Source of the DNA: CAYLPJ01 sp964385465
GTDB taxonomy: Bacteria; Planctomycetota; Phycisphaerae; SM23-33
Length of the DNA stretch: 28,708 bases
Assembly: GCA_964385465.1 (NCBI GenBank)
Contig: CAYLPJ010000067.1
Span: forward strand, 1 to 28,708
Direction of reading: 5' to 3'
Made by a program: the position numbers and the translations under genes. Below the pieces are notes generated by a model, which was given only the letters and a program-made list of their open reading frames with translations, had not been told where the DNA came from and did not search any database. Below are positions 6,294-12,824 of this stretch, piece after piece. Position 1 is the first letter of the stretch. Each line of letters begins with the position of its first letter.

Positions 6294-7595
6294 ATGCTGC
6301 GCGACGAGTTGTACGACGCCATCTGCAACCTGCCCGTCATCGACGTCCATTCCCACATGGCGCGCGACCACCTCGCCGCCCGGTCGCTGAACGCCGTGGT
6401 GTTCTACCACATGCTCACCTACCCCCTCCGCGCCGCCGGGATGAGCGAGGAGACACTCTTCGCCAACCGCCACGACCGCGGACCCGAGCGGCTGGAGAAG
6501 CTCTTCGACGAGTCCATGCCCCACTGGGACGCCATCGAGCGGCTGTCCTTCGGCTGGGGGCTGCGGACCATCCTCCGCGAGCTTTACGGCTTCGCCGAGC
6601 CGATCACCGCCGACTCCCTGCCCCGTCTCCGCCAGGCCTTCGAGCGCGAGACGGCCCGGGCGGGCTTCGCCGAGAGCGTCCGCGAGCGGCTCAACCTCCG
6701 CCGCATCCTTTCCAGCCGCATCGAGGTGCCCCCGCTGGGCGAAGGCGAGAGCGACGGCGGGATCCGCTTCACCGTCGAGGAGAACATCACCAGCGGCATC
6801 CGGGAGTTTCACACCTGGCCCAGGCGCCTGGAGGAGATGCGGGACGAGCTCGGCTCGGACGTGACCAGCCTGGCCGAGCTGAAGCAGGTGGCGGCGGACT
6901 TCTACGGCGGCTTCGACTTCTCGGACAAGCACGCCCTGGTCTCGTGGATCTCCTCGGAGATCGACTTCCGCCCGGTGCCGGACCCGGCGATCGACGCCCT
7001 GCTGGCCGATGCCGCCGCGGGCAACGAGCCGGACCGCCGGGGCGCCCGCCTGCTGGAGGCCGCCATGCTGCGCGCCGTCTGCGAGGCGATCCGCGGGAAG
7101 ACCTCGACGCTCCAGCTCTGCTACGGCACGCAGTTCCTCACGCCGGGCTACCTCCACCCGCAGTGCCGCGCCGACGCCCCGCTGGCCAGCGGCTTCGGGC
7201 GGCTGCTCGGCGAGTTCCCCGACCTGCACTTCAACATCCTCACCGGCTTCGAGACCGACGAGCCCATCTGGTGCTCGCTCTGCCAGGGCTACGCCAACAT
7301 CTCCCTCGGCGGGTACTGGTGGAACACGTTCTACCCCTCGGTGATGCACCGGGCGTGGCACCGCCGGCTGGAGACCGTCCCCACCACGCGCCTCTGCGGG
7401 TTCTTCAGCGACGGATACTGCATCGACTGGATCTTCGCCCGCGTCCGGACCACCCAGCGCGTGCTCGCAAACGTCCTGGCCGAGAAGATCGAGTGGGGCT
7501 TCCTCAGCGAGTCCCAGGCCATCGACGCCGCCCGGGAGGTCCTCTTCGAGACCCCTCGCCGCCTCTTCCTGCCCGACGAGGACATCGAGGCCTGA
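6294..7595 (+). CDS. Uronate-isomerase-like amidohydrolase-superfamily protein
   Basis: A 433-residue cytoplasmic protein of the metal-dependent amidohydrolase superfamily. The N-terminal HxH is at VIDVHSHM (His19, His21). The distal aspartate is probably Asp373 in GFFSDGYCIDW. The segments NILTGFETDEP (314-324) and SLGGYWWNTF (337-346), and the ending in FETPRRLFLP, resemble uronate (glucuronate) isomerases, which convert glucuronate to fructuronate and are about 470 residues long. The match is at fold level. It lacks enough signature for me to call it uxaC, and a hydrolase on another sugar acid is possible. AAAGGAG precedes the ATG. It is followed after 26 bases by the GH38-like gene, so they likely form an operon for sugar or glycan breakdown. 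Confidence 0.8.
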   Translation: MLRDELYDAICNLPVIDVHSHMARDHLAARSLNAVVFYHMLTYPLRAAGMSEETLFANRHDRGPERLEKLFDESMPHWDAIERLSFGWGLRTILRELYGFAEPITADSLPRLRQAFERETARAGFAESVRERLNLRRILSSRIEVPPLGEGESDGGIRFTVEENITSGIREFHTWPRRLEEMRDELGSDVTSLAELKQVAADFYGGFDFSDKHALVSWISSEIDFRPVPDPAIDALLADAAAGNEPDRRGARLLEAAMLRAVCEAIRGKTSTLQLCYGTQFLTPGYLHPQCRADAPLASGFGRLLGEFPDLHFNILTGFETDEPIWCSLCQGYANISLGGYWWNTFYPSVMHRAWHRRLETVPTTRLCGFFSDGYCIDWIFARVRTTQRVLANVLAEKIEWGFLSESQAIDAAREVLFETPRRLFLPDEDIEA

Positions 7596-7621
7596 CCGCC
7601 GACGCCAACGCCGCCGCCCCC

Positions 7622-10417
7622 ATGGAGCCGCACGTGAGACCCGATGCCTCCCACATCCGAAAGGTGCTGGTCGTCAGCAATACCCATTGGGACCGCGAGT
7701 TCCGCAGGTCCTTCGAGAAGACCCGCCGGCGACTGGTCACCATGATGGACGTCACGCTCGACATCCTCGATCGCGACGACCGCTACCACTCCTTCACGCT
7801 CGACGGGCACAGCATCCTGCTGGAGGACTACCTCGCCGTACGCCCCGAACGCGCCGAGCAGGTCCGCAGGCTGCTCGCCGACGGGCGCCTCGTCGCCGGG
7901 CCCTACTACACGCTTGCCGAGGAGTTCAGCATCGGCCACGAGGCCCTCGTGCGGAACCTCCTCTTCGGGCGGCGGGCGGTCGAGGCCCTCGGCGGGAAGG
8001 TCGGCCCCGTGGCCTACACGCCCTCCAGTTGGGGCCAGACAGGCCAGCTCCCGCAGGTCTTCGCCGACTTCGGCCTTCGCTACATGATGTTCTATCGCGG
8101 GATCAGCCACCACGAGGCCGACGCCGAGTACGTCTGGGAAGCACCCGACGGCACGCGGATGCTCGCCAGCCGCTTCGCCCTCTACGCGCGGTACAACTGG
8201 TACTACCAGGTCCATCGCCCCGTCACCGTCGGGCGGGTGTTCGAGAAGGACTACACCTGGGGGGAGCGCGACGAGGTGCCCTTCCGCGTCGCCGACGGGC
8301 TGGCCGGCGAGGACCTCGCCTTCGAGCTGCTCGCGCCCGCGACCGACTACGACAGGACGCGGCTGAAGCAGGCCGTCGAGGACATGATCGCCCGCGAGGG
8401 CCCCCACTTCACCACGCCGGTCTTCCTGGCCATGCACGGGCACGACATCTCCGTCGCCCACCCGCTGGAGACGCGAATCCTCGACGACGCACGCGAGCTG
8501 CTGGGCGACCGCTACGCGTTCGAGCACACGGACCTCGCCGGCTTCTGGGCCGAGGCCGAGAAGCACCTCGACCGCGACGCGATGCCCGTCCTGACCGGCG
8601 AACGGCGGGCGTACCTCAAGGAGGGCATGTGGACGCACCTGCTGCCCGGGACCGTCAGCGCCCGGACCTACCTCAAGCAGCAGGACTTCGACGCCACCGT
8701 CCGCCTGGCATACCTCGGCGAGCCGCTGGACGCACTCGCCGTCGCCACCGGGGCCGAGCCCGCCACGCGGTACCTCCACCTCGGATGGCGATACCTGCTG
8801 AGCAACCACACCCACGACGCCAACGGCGGATGCGCCCCCGACGCCGTCTGCCGCGACATGAGCTACCGCTACCGCAAGGCGGCCGACCTCGGCGACGTCG
8901 CCGTCGAGGACGCGATGGCCCACGTCGCCCGCAACCTCGAGCCGGGCGACCTGCCCGCCGACGCGATGCAGCTCGTCGTCTACAACCCCCTGCCCGTCGA
9001 GCGCGACGCCGTGACCCTGGTCGACCTGGAGCTGCCCGCCGACCGCCCCGCCCCGGCGGCAAGGCTGACCAGCGACGCCGACGCCGACCCGCCCCGCCAG
9101 CCCGTCTCCGCCGAGGCCTCCAGCAGCTTCGTCGACAGCATCTGGGACGTGCCGCGAATCCTCGAATCCAACCGCGTACGCTTCTACGCCAGGCTCTCCA
9201 GCCTGCCCGCCCTCGGCTACCGCACCTACCGCATCGAGCCCGAGAGCGACGAGCTGAGGCCCGCGCCCGCCGCGTCGCTGCTGACCGGGCCGACCGCGAT
9301 GGCCAACGAGCACCTCCACGCCGAGGTCCGAGGCGACGGGACCGTCGACCTGACCTGCAAGGCCACCGGGCGGACCTACCGCGGGCTCAACGCCCTCCGC
9401 GACGAGGGCGAGTGCGGCAGCGCCTGGAAGCACGTCCCGCCGACCTACGACGCGGTCCACACCTCCCGCGGCGTCGCGGCGTCCGTGGCGGCCGTCGAGG
9501 ACGGCCCGCTGGTCGCCGCCGTCGAGGCCCGCTACGACTTCGCCGTCCCCGCCGACTACGACGACGGCACGCGACGCAGCGACCGCCTGGTCAACCTGCC
9601 CGTGCGGGTGGTCTACCGCCTCGCCGCCGGAGCGCGGACGCTGGACGTGACGGTGACCGTCGACAACCGCGCCCGCGACCATCGCCTGCGAGCGTGCCTG
9701 CCCACGGGGCTCGCGGCCGAGGTCTCCCACGCCGACAGCCACTTCGACGTCGTCGCCCGGCCCGTCGCCGTGCCCGACTCCACCGGCTGGGTCGAGAGGG
9801 CGTTCGGCACGCACCCGCTGCGGAGCTTCGCGGACGTCTCCGACGGGACCGACGGGCTCGCCGTCCTGCCCCACGGGCTCTTCGAGTACGAGGTACTCGA
9901 GGACGACGACCGCACCCTCGCGCTGACCCTCCTGCGGGCCTGCCGGATCAAGCTGATGGTCAGCGAGGAGAAGCAGACCGAACTGCCCGACGAGGGCATC
10001 CAGTGCCCCGGCCGACAGAGCTTCCGCTACGGCATCTGCCCCCACGCCGGCACCTGGGAAGACGCCGGGCTGCTCACCGAAGCCGCCCTCGGCTACGTGC
10101 CCGTCCGCGCGGCGATGACCGGGCGCGGGCAGGGGCACCTGCCCGGCGAGATGAGCCTGCTGACGCTCGACAACACCGTCCTCCACGTGACCGCCGTCAA
10201 GCGGGCCGAGGACGGCGAGGGGCTCATCGTCCGGCTGTTCAACCCTACCGCCGAGCAGCAGGCGGCGACGCTGGCGTTCGGGCGGCCGGTCGCCTCCGCC
10301 GCCCGATGCCGGATGGACGAGAGCGAAATCGAGCCGACCACACCCGCCGGTGGAGACCGCCTGGAGGTCGCCCTCGCCCCCAAGAAGATCGCCACCTGGC
10401 GGGTGGTCCTGGACTGA
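7622..10417 (+). CDS. GH38-like alpha-mannosidase-family protein lacking the nucleophile Asp
   Basis: A 931-residue protein with the architecture of bacterial GH38 alpha-mannosidases: catalytic domain about 12-310, helical middle domain about 325-420, C-terminal beta domains about 480-931. No signal peptide is seen. SNTHWDREF (19-27) supplies zinc ligands His22 and Asp24. LLSNHTHDANGGCAPDAV (392-409) aligns with the family HDSICGCS box and supplies His398. The nucleophile segment, normally LPDSFGQ, reads TPSSWGQTGQLPQ (133-145), so Ser135 stands where the nucleophile and zinc-binding Asp is expected. It may therefore be inactive, use another mechanism, or be a binding protein. The ATG at 7622 has no ribosome site; a GTG at 7634 has GGAG six bases upstream and is an equal or better start. 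It belongs in an operon with the uronate-isomerase-like gene. Confidence 0.85.
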   Translation: MEPHVRPDASHIRKVLVVSNTHWDREFRRSFEKTRRRLVTMMDVTLDILDRDDRYHSFTLDGHSILLEDYLAVRPERAEQVRRLLADGRLVAGPYYTLAEEFSIGHEALVRNLLFGRRAVEALGGKVGPVAYTPSSWGQTGQLPQVFADFGLRYMMFYRGISHHEADAEYVWEAPDGTRMLASRFALYARYNWYYQVHRPVTVGRVFEKDYTWGERDEVPFRVADGLAGEDLAFELLAPATDYDRTRLKQAVEDMIAREGPHFTTPVFLAMHGHDISVAHPLETRILDDARELLGDRYAFEHTDLAGFWAEAEKHLDRDAMPVLTGERRAYLKEGMWTHLLPGTVSARTYLKQQDFDATVRLAYLGEPLDALAVATGAEPATRYLHLGWRYLLSNHTHDANGGCAPDAVCRDMSYRYRKAADLGDVAVEDAMAHVARNLEPGDLPADAMQLVVYNPLPVERDAVTLVDLELPADRPAPAARLTSDADADPPRQPVSAEASSSFVDSIWDVPRILESNRVRFYARLSSLPALGYRTYRIEPESDELRPAPAASLLTGPTAMANEHLHAEVRGDGTVDLTCKATGRTYRGLNALRDEGECGSAWKHVPPTYDAVHTSRGVAASVAAVEDGPLVAAVEARYDFAVPADYDDGTRRSDRLVNLPVRVVYRLAAGARTLDVTVTVDNRARDHRLRACLPTGLAAEVSHADSHFDVVARPVAVPDSTGWVERAFGTHPLRSFADVSDGTDGLAVLPHGLFEYEVLEDDDRTLALTLLRACRIKLMVSEEKQTELPDEGIQCPGRQSFRYGICPHAGTWEDAGLLTEAALGYVPVRAAMTGRGQGHLPGEMSLLTLDNTVLHVTAVKRAEDGEGLIVRLFNPTAEQQAATLAFGRPVASAARCRMDESEIEPTTPAGGDRLEVALAPKKIATWRVVLD

Positions 10418-10442
10418 CCCCCGGCAACGCCGACCGGACCCG

Positions 10443-10481
10443 GTGTGTCCGTTCTGTCCACCCCTCGGGCAATGGACACAC
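10443..10481. repeat. Inverted repeat 1 (GTGTGTCC / GGACACAC)
   Basis: Perfect 8-bp arms lie at 10443-10450 and 10474-10481, with a second TGTCCA/TGGACA pair nested between them. They sit in the 342-bp gap between the GH38-like and HAD genes, just before an AT-rich core. Confidence 0.85.
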
Positions 10482-10486
10482 GCGGG

Positions 10487-10534
10487 AGTAATTGCATGTA
10501 AGTACATATCGAATAAGTTCTTACAAATACTTAC
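10487..10534. other. AT-rich core with inverted repeat 2
   Basis: About 48 bases at roughly 70 percent A+T, inside DNA that is about 70 percent G+C. It contains GTAAGTA (10498-10504) and TACTTAC (10528-10534), perfect 7-bp arms, and the small palindrome ATGTA-AG-TACAT (10496-10507). No good promoter spacing was found inside it. Confidence 0.8.
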
Positions 10535-10536
10535 GC

Positions 10537-10597
10537 CTGTGTCCACGGCGGCGACACGGTACACGCCCTGTGCCCGGTGGACACGGGGTGGACACAG
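10537..10597. repeat. Inverted repeat 3 (CTGTGTCCAC / GTGGACACAG)
   Basis: Perfect 10-bp arms lie at 10537-10546 and 10588-10597. GTGGACAC also occurs at 10577-10584, exactly 11 bases before its next copy at 10588-10595. The arms share the TGTCC/GGACA core with inverted repeat 1. The rest of the gap (10598-10759) is GC-rich and shows no gene or clear signal. Confidence 0.85.
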
Positions 10598-10759
10598 TGC
10601 GGGCCGGAGCGTGCGGCGGGCAGGCGGTCACCTGCCGGAGGCCCGACCGGTCGCGGCCCCGCCCGGCCCCCGGGACCCTCCGATGGGCACCCGGCCGCCG
10701 GAGGCGTCCACAGCCACCGGCCACGGACGACGGGCCACTACACGAAGCGGAGATCACGA

Positions 10760-11752
10760 ATGCAGGTGCCCGGGATCGGGAATATCGCTGAGGAGCATGC
10801 CGGGGATTTCACTGGCCTCGACGTCGGCGGCGACGGACTCTACCGCGTCGGCGTCGGCGGCGTCCGGCGGGTCCTCCTGACCCGCGACCGCAAGGTCGAG
10901 TTCATCGTCCACGACGAGCACACCCTCGCCTACGTCCGCTCGGCGATGGGGCACCCGGCCATCTATCCCCTGCGGGTCGCCCCCTTCGAGCCGCCGGCCG
11001 AGGCGGTGCTGATGGACCTCGATGGCACGAGCGTGCGCAGCGAGGGCTTCTGGATGTGGATCATCGAGCGGACGATGGCCCGGCTGATGGGCGAGGAGGG
11101 CTTCCGCCTGGCGCCCGACGACGAGCCGCACGTCTCGGGGCACTCGCTCAGCGAACACCTCAAGTACTGCATTGACAAGTATTTCCCTTCCGGCGACCTC
11201 GAAGCCGCTCGCGGGCATTACTTCGACATCACCCGCCACGAGATGGCCGAGATCCTCGCCGGCAGAGGCCGCGCCGACGCCTTCCGCCCCACGGCCGGGC
11301 TCAAGGAGTTCCTCCTGGCGCTCAAGGACCGGGGCATCCGCATCGGGCTGGTCACCAGCGGCCTGGAGGAGAAGGCCTGGCCGGAGATCGTCTCGGCCTT
11401 CCGCCAGCTCGATATGGGCGACCCGCGCGACTTCTACGACGCTATCATTTGTGCCGGACAGAGCTTAGGCCCAGGCCGGGTGGGCACACTCGGCGAGTTG
11501 GAGCCCAAGCCCCACCCGTGGCCCTACGCTGAGACGGTCCGCGTCGGCCTGGGCATGGCCCCCTCCAGCTACCGCCGCGCCGTCGCCATCGAGGACAGCG
11601 GCGCGGGCGTCGTCAGTGTCCGCCTCGCCGGCGTCGCCTGTCTGGGCCTCGCCGGGGGGAACATCCACGCAAGCGGCACGCGCCCGCTTCTCCACGCCGC
11701 CTGCGACACCCTCGACGACGCCCTGGCGATCATCCTCGGCGAGACCGCGTAG
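10760..11752 (+). CDS. HAD-superfamily phosphatase with extra N-terminal domain
   Basis: A 330-residue protein. Residues about 82-330 are a HAD phosphohydrolase. Motif I is LMDLDGT (84-90, Asp86 and Asp88), motif II is LVTSG (197-201), motif III is Lys250 in EPKPHPWPY, and motif IV is IEDSGAG (277-283). The cap segment between motifs I and II is helical, as in the beta-phosphoglucomutase/phosphatase type. Residues 1-80 do not match a HAD fold and contain GLDVGGDGLYRVGVGG and a FIVHDEHTLAYV stretch that I do not recognise. The start at 10760 has GGAG 7 bases upstream; the in-frame extension back to 10577 runs through the repeat region and is unlikely. It lies 124 bases before the UbiA-family gene on the same strand, so it may remove a phosphate from that enzyme's product. 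The substrate is unknown. Confidence 0.85.
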   Translation: MQVPGIGNIAEEHAGDFTGLDVGGDGLYRVGVGGVRRVLLTRDRKVEFIVHDEHTLAYVRSAMGHPAIYPLRVAPFEPPAEAVLMDLDGTSVRSEGFWMWIIERTMARLMGEEGFRLAPDDEPHVSGHSLSEHLKYCIDKYFPSGDLEAARGHYFDITRHEMAEILAGRGRADAFRPTAGLKEFLLALKDRGIRIGLVTSGLEEKAWPEIVSAFRQLDMGDPRDFYDAIICAGQSLGPGRVGTLGELEPKPHPWPYAETVRVGLGMAPSSYRRAVAIEDSGAGVVSVRLAGVACLGLAGGNIHASGTRPLLHAACDTLDDALAIILGETA

Positions 11753-11763
11753 CTCCCCCTCGC

Positions 11764-11781
11764 CGCGACGCTTCCGTCGCG
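11764..11781. other. Small hairpin between the HAD and UbiA-family genes
   Basis: CGCGACG (11764-11770) and CGTCGCG (11775-11781) form a perfect 7-bp stem around a CTTC tetraloop, 11 bases after the HAD stop. There is no T tract, so attenuation or a processing site is as likely as termination. Confidence 0.45.
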
Positions 11782-11876
11782 CGACGGACGCTGCACGCCC
11801 GGGGCGGATCTGGCCGATATGTCCGGCAGGAGACGCCGCCGCCCCGATGGGCGTCTCGTGCGTACAAAGGGATGCC

Positions 11877-12794
11877 ATGCCTCTGACCGCGGCCATCAAG
11901 CTCGCCCGGCCCAGGCACTGGGTCAAGAACGTCATTGTGCTGATGCCGGTGATCTTCGCCATGCGGATCGGCGACGCCGGCGCCTGGGCGGCCGCCGCCC
12001 TGGCCGCCGCGGCGTTCTGCCTGGCCGCCGGCGCCGTCTACGTCGTCAACGACATCGCCGACCGCCAACGCGACCGCCTCCACCCCGACAAGCGTACCCG
12101 ACCCCTCGCCGCCGGACGCGTCAGCCTCCGGGCCGCCGCCATCGAGGCCGGGCTGCTCCTGGCCGCCGCCCTCGCCGTCGCCGCAGCCGTCAACGGCCTC
12201 GTCCTCGCCGTCGTGGGCGCGTATGTCCTGCTCCAGGCAGCGTATACGTTCTACCTCAAACGCAAGATGCTCCTGGACGTCATCTGCATCGCGCTGGGGT
12301 TCGTCCTGCGGGCCGTCGCCGGGGCCGTCGCCATCCCCGTCGAGCCCAGCCCCTGGCTGTTCATCTGCACCTTCACCCTCTGCCTGTTCCTGGGCTTCTG
12401 CAAACGCTGCAACGAGCTGGCCACCCTCGGCGAGACCGACAACGCCCACCGCCACCGACCCAGCCTCGCCGGCTACCGACCCGAGTTGCTGACCCACCTG
12501 ATCACCCTCTCGGCCGCCGTGGCCGTCGTCGCCTTCCTGCTCTACGGCGCCAGCGACATGACCGTCGCACGCATCGGCACGAACTACCTCGTCTACACCC
12601 TCCCCCTGGTCGTCTACGGGGTCTTCCGCTTCGCGATGCTCTCGATGACCGGCCGCTACGCCGACCCCACCGACCTGATCCTCCGCGACCGCCCCTTCGA
12701 GCTGACCATCGCGGTCTGGCTCGCCCTCGCCGTGGCCATCGTCTACTGGGGCCGGGACATCCAGGACCTCGCCCGCCGCTCGCTGAGCTTCTGA
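11877..12794 (+). CDS. UbiA-family enzyme resembling decaprenyl-phosphate phosphoribosyltransferase
   Basis: A 305-residue polytopic membrane protein with about 8-9 hydrophobic segments. The first Asp-rich motif is NDIADRQRD (58-66), followed by HPDKRTRPLAAG (69-80). The second cytoplasmic loop is CKRCNELATLGE (175-186), followed by HRHRPSLAGY (191-200). The HPxKRxRP and KRxxEL...R.SL..Y patterns are those of DPPR synthase (mycobacterial Rv3806c type) rather than of quinone UbiA enzymes. That family transfers phosphoribose from PRPP to a polyprenyl phosphate, feeding arabinose or ribose polymers of the envelope. The start at 11877 has AAAGGG upstream; an ATG at 11872 is out of frame. The HAD phosphatase upstream could act next in the pathway; that is inference. 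Confidence 0.87.
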   Translation: MPLTAAIKLARPRHWVKNVIVLMPVIFAMRIGDAGAWAAAALAAAAFCLAAGAVYVVNDIADRQRDRLHPDKRTRPLAAGRVSLRAAAIEAGLLLAAALAVAAAVNGLVLAVVGAYVLLQAAYTFYLKRKMLLDVICIALGFVLRAVAGAVAIPVEPSPWLFICTFTLCLFLGFCKRCNELATLGETDNAHRHRPSLAGYRPELLTHLITLSAAVAVVAFLLYGASDMTVARIGTNYLVYTLPLVVYGVFRFAMLSMTGRYADPTDLILRDRPFELTIAVWLALAVAIVYWGRDIQDLARRSLSF

Positions 12795-12808
12795 GCGGAC
12801 CGGTCCGC
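12795..12808. repeat. 14-bp perfect palindrome between convergent genes
   Basis: GCGGACCGGTCCGC starts right after the UbiA-family stop codon, in the 30-bp gap to the convergent GH95 stop. It might help end transcription from both sides, but there is no T tract. Confidence 0.5.
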
Positions 12809-12824
12809 CGACGCGGGGGGCAGC

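Noticed and set aside
5012..7621. An in-frame N-terminal extension of the GH38-like protein of about 870 residues
   Set aside because: The extension runs antisense to the prepilin peptidase and across the uronate-isomerase-like gene in another frame, with no family sequence.
7331..10564. A 1,077-codon minus-strand open frame opposite the GH38-like gene
   Set aside because: The composition is shadow-like (Gly/Val/Arg/Asp-rich) with no recognisable motif, while the plus strand has clear GH38 boxes.
10443..10597. An insertion-sequence remnant
   Set aside because: There is no transposase fragment and no target-site duplication that I can see, so I report it only as a structured region of unknown role.
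10577..10759. A longer HAD protein starting at 10577
   Set aside because: The extension is translated inverted-repeat and GC-rich filler; the ATG at 10760 has a ribosome site.
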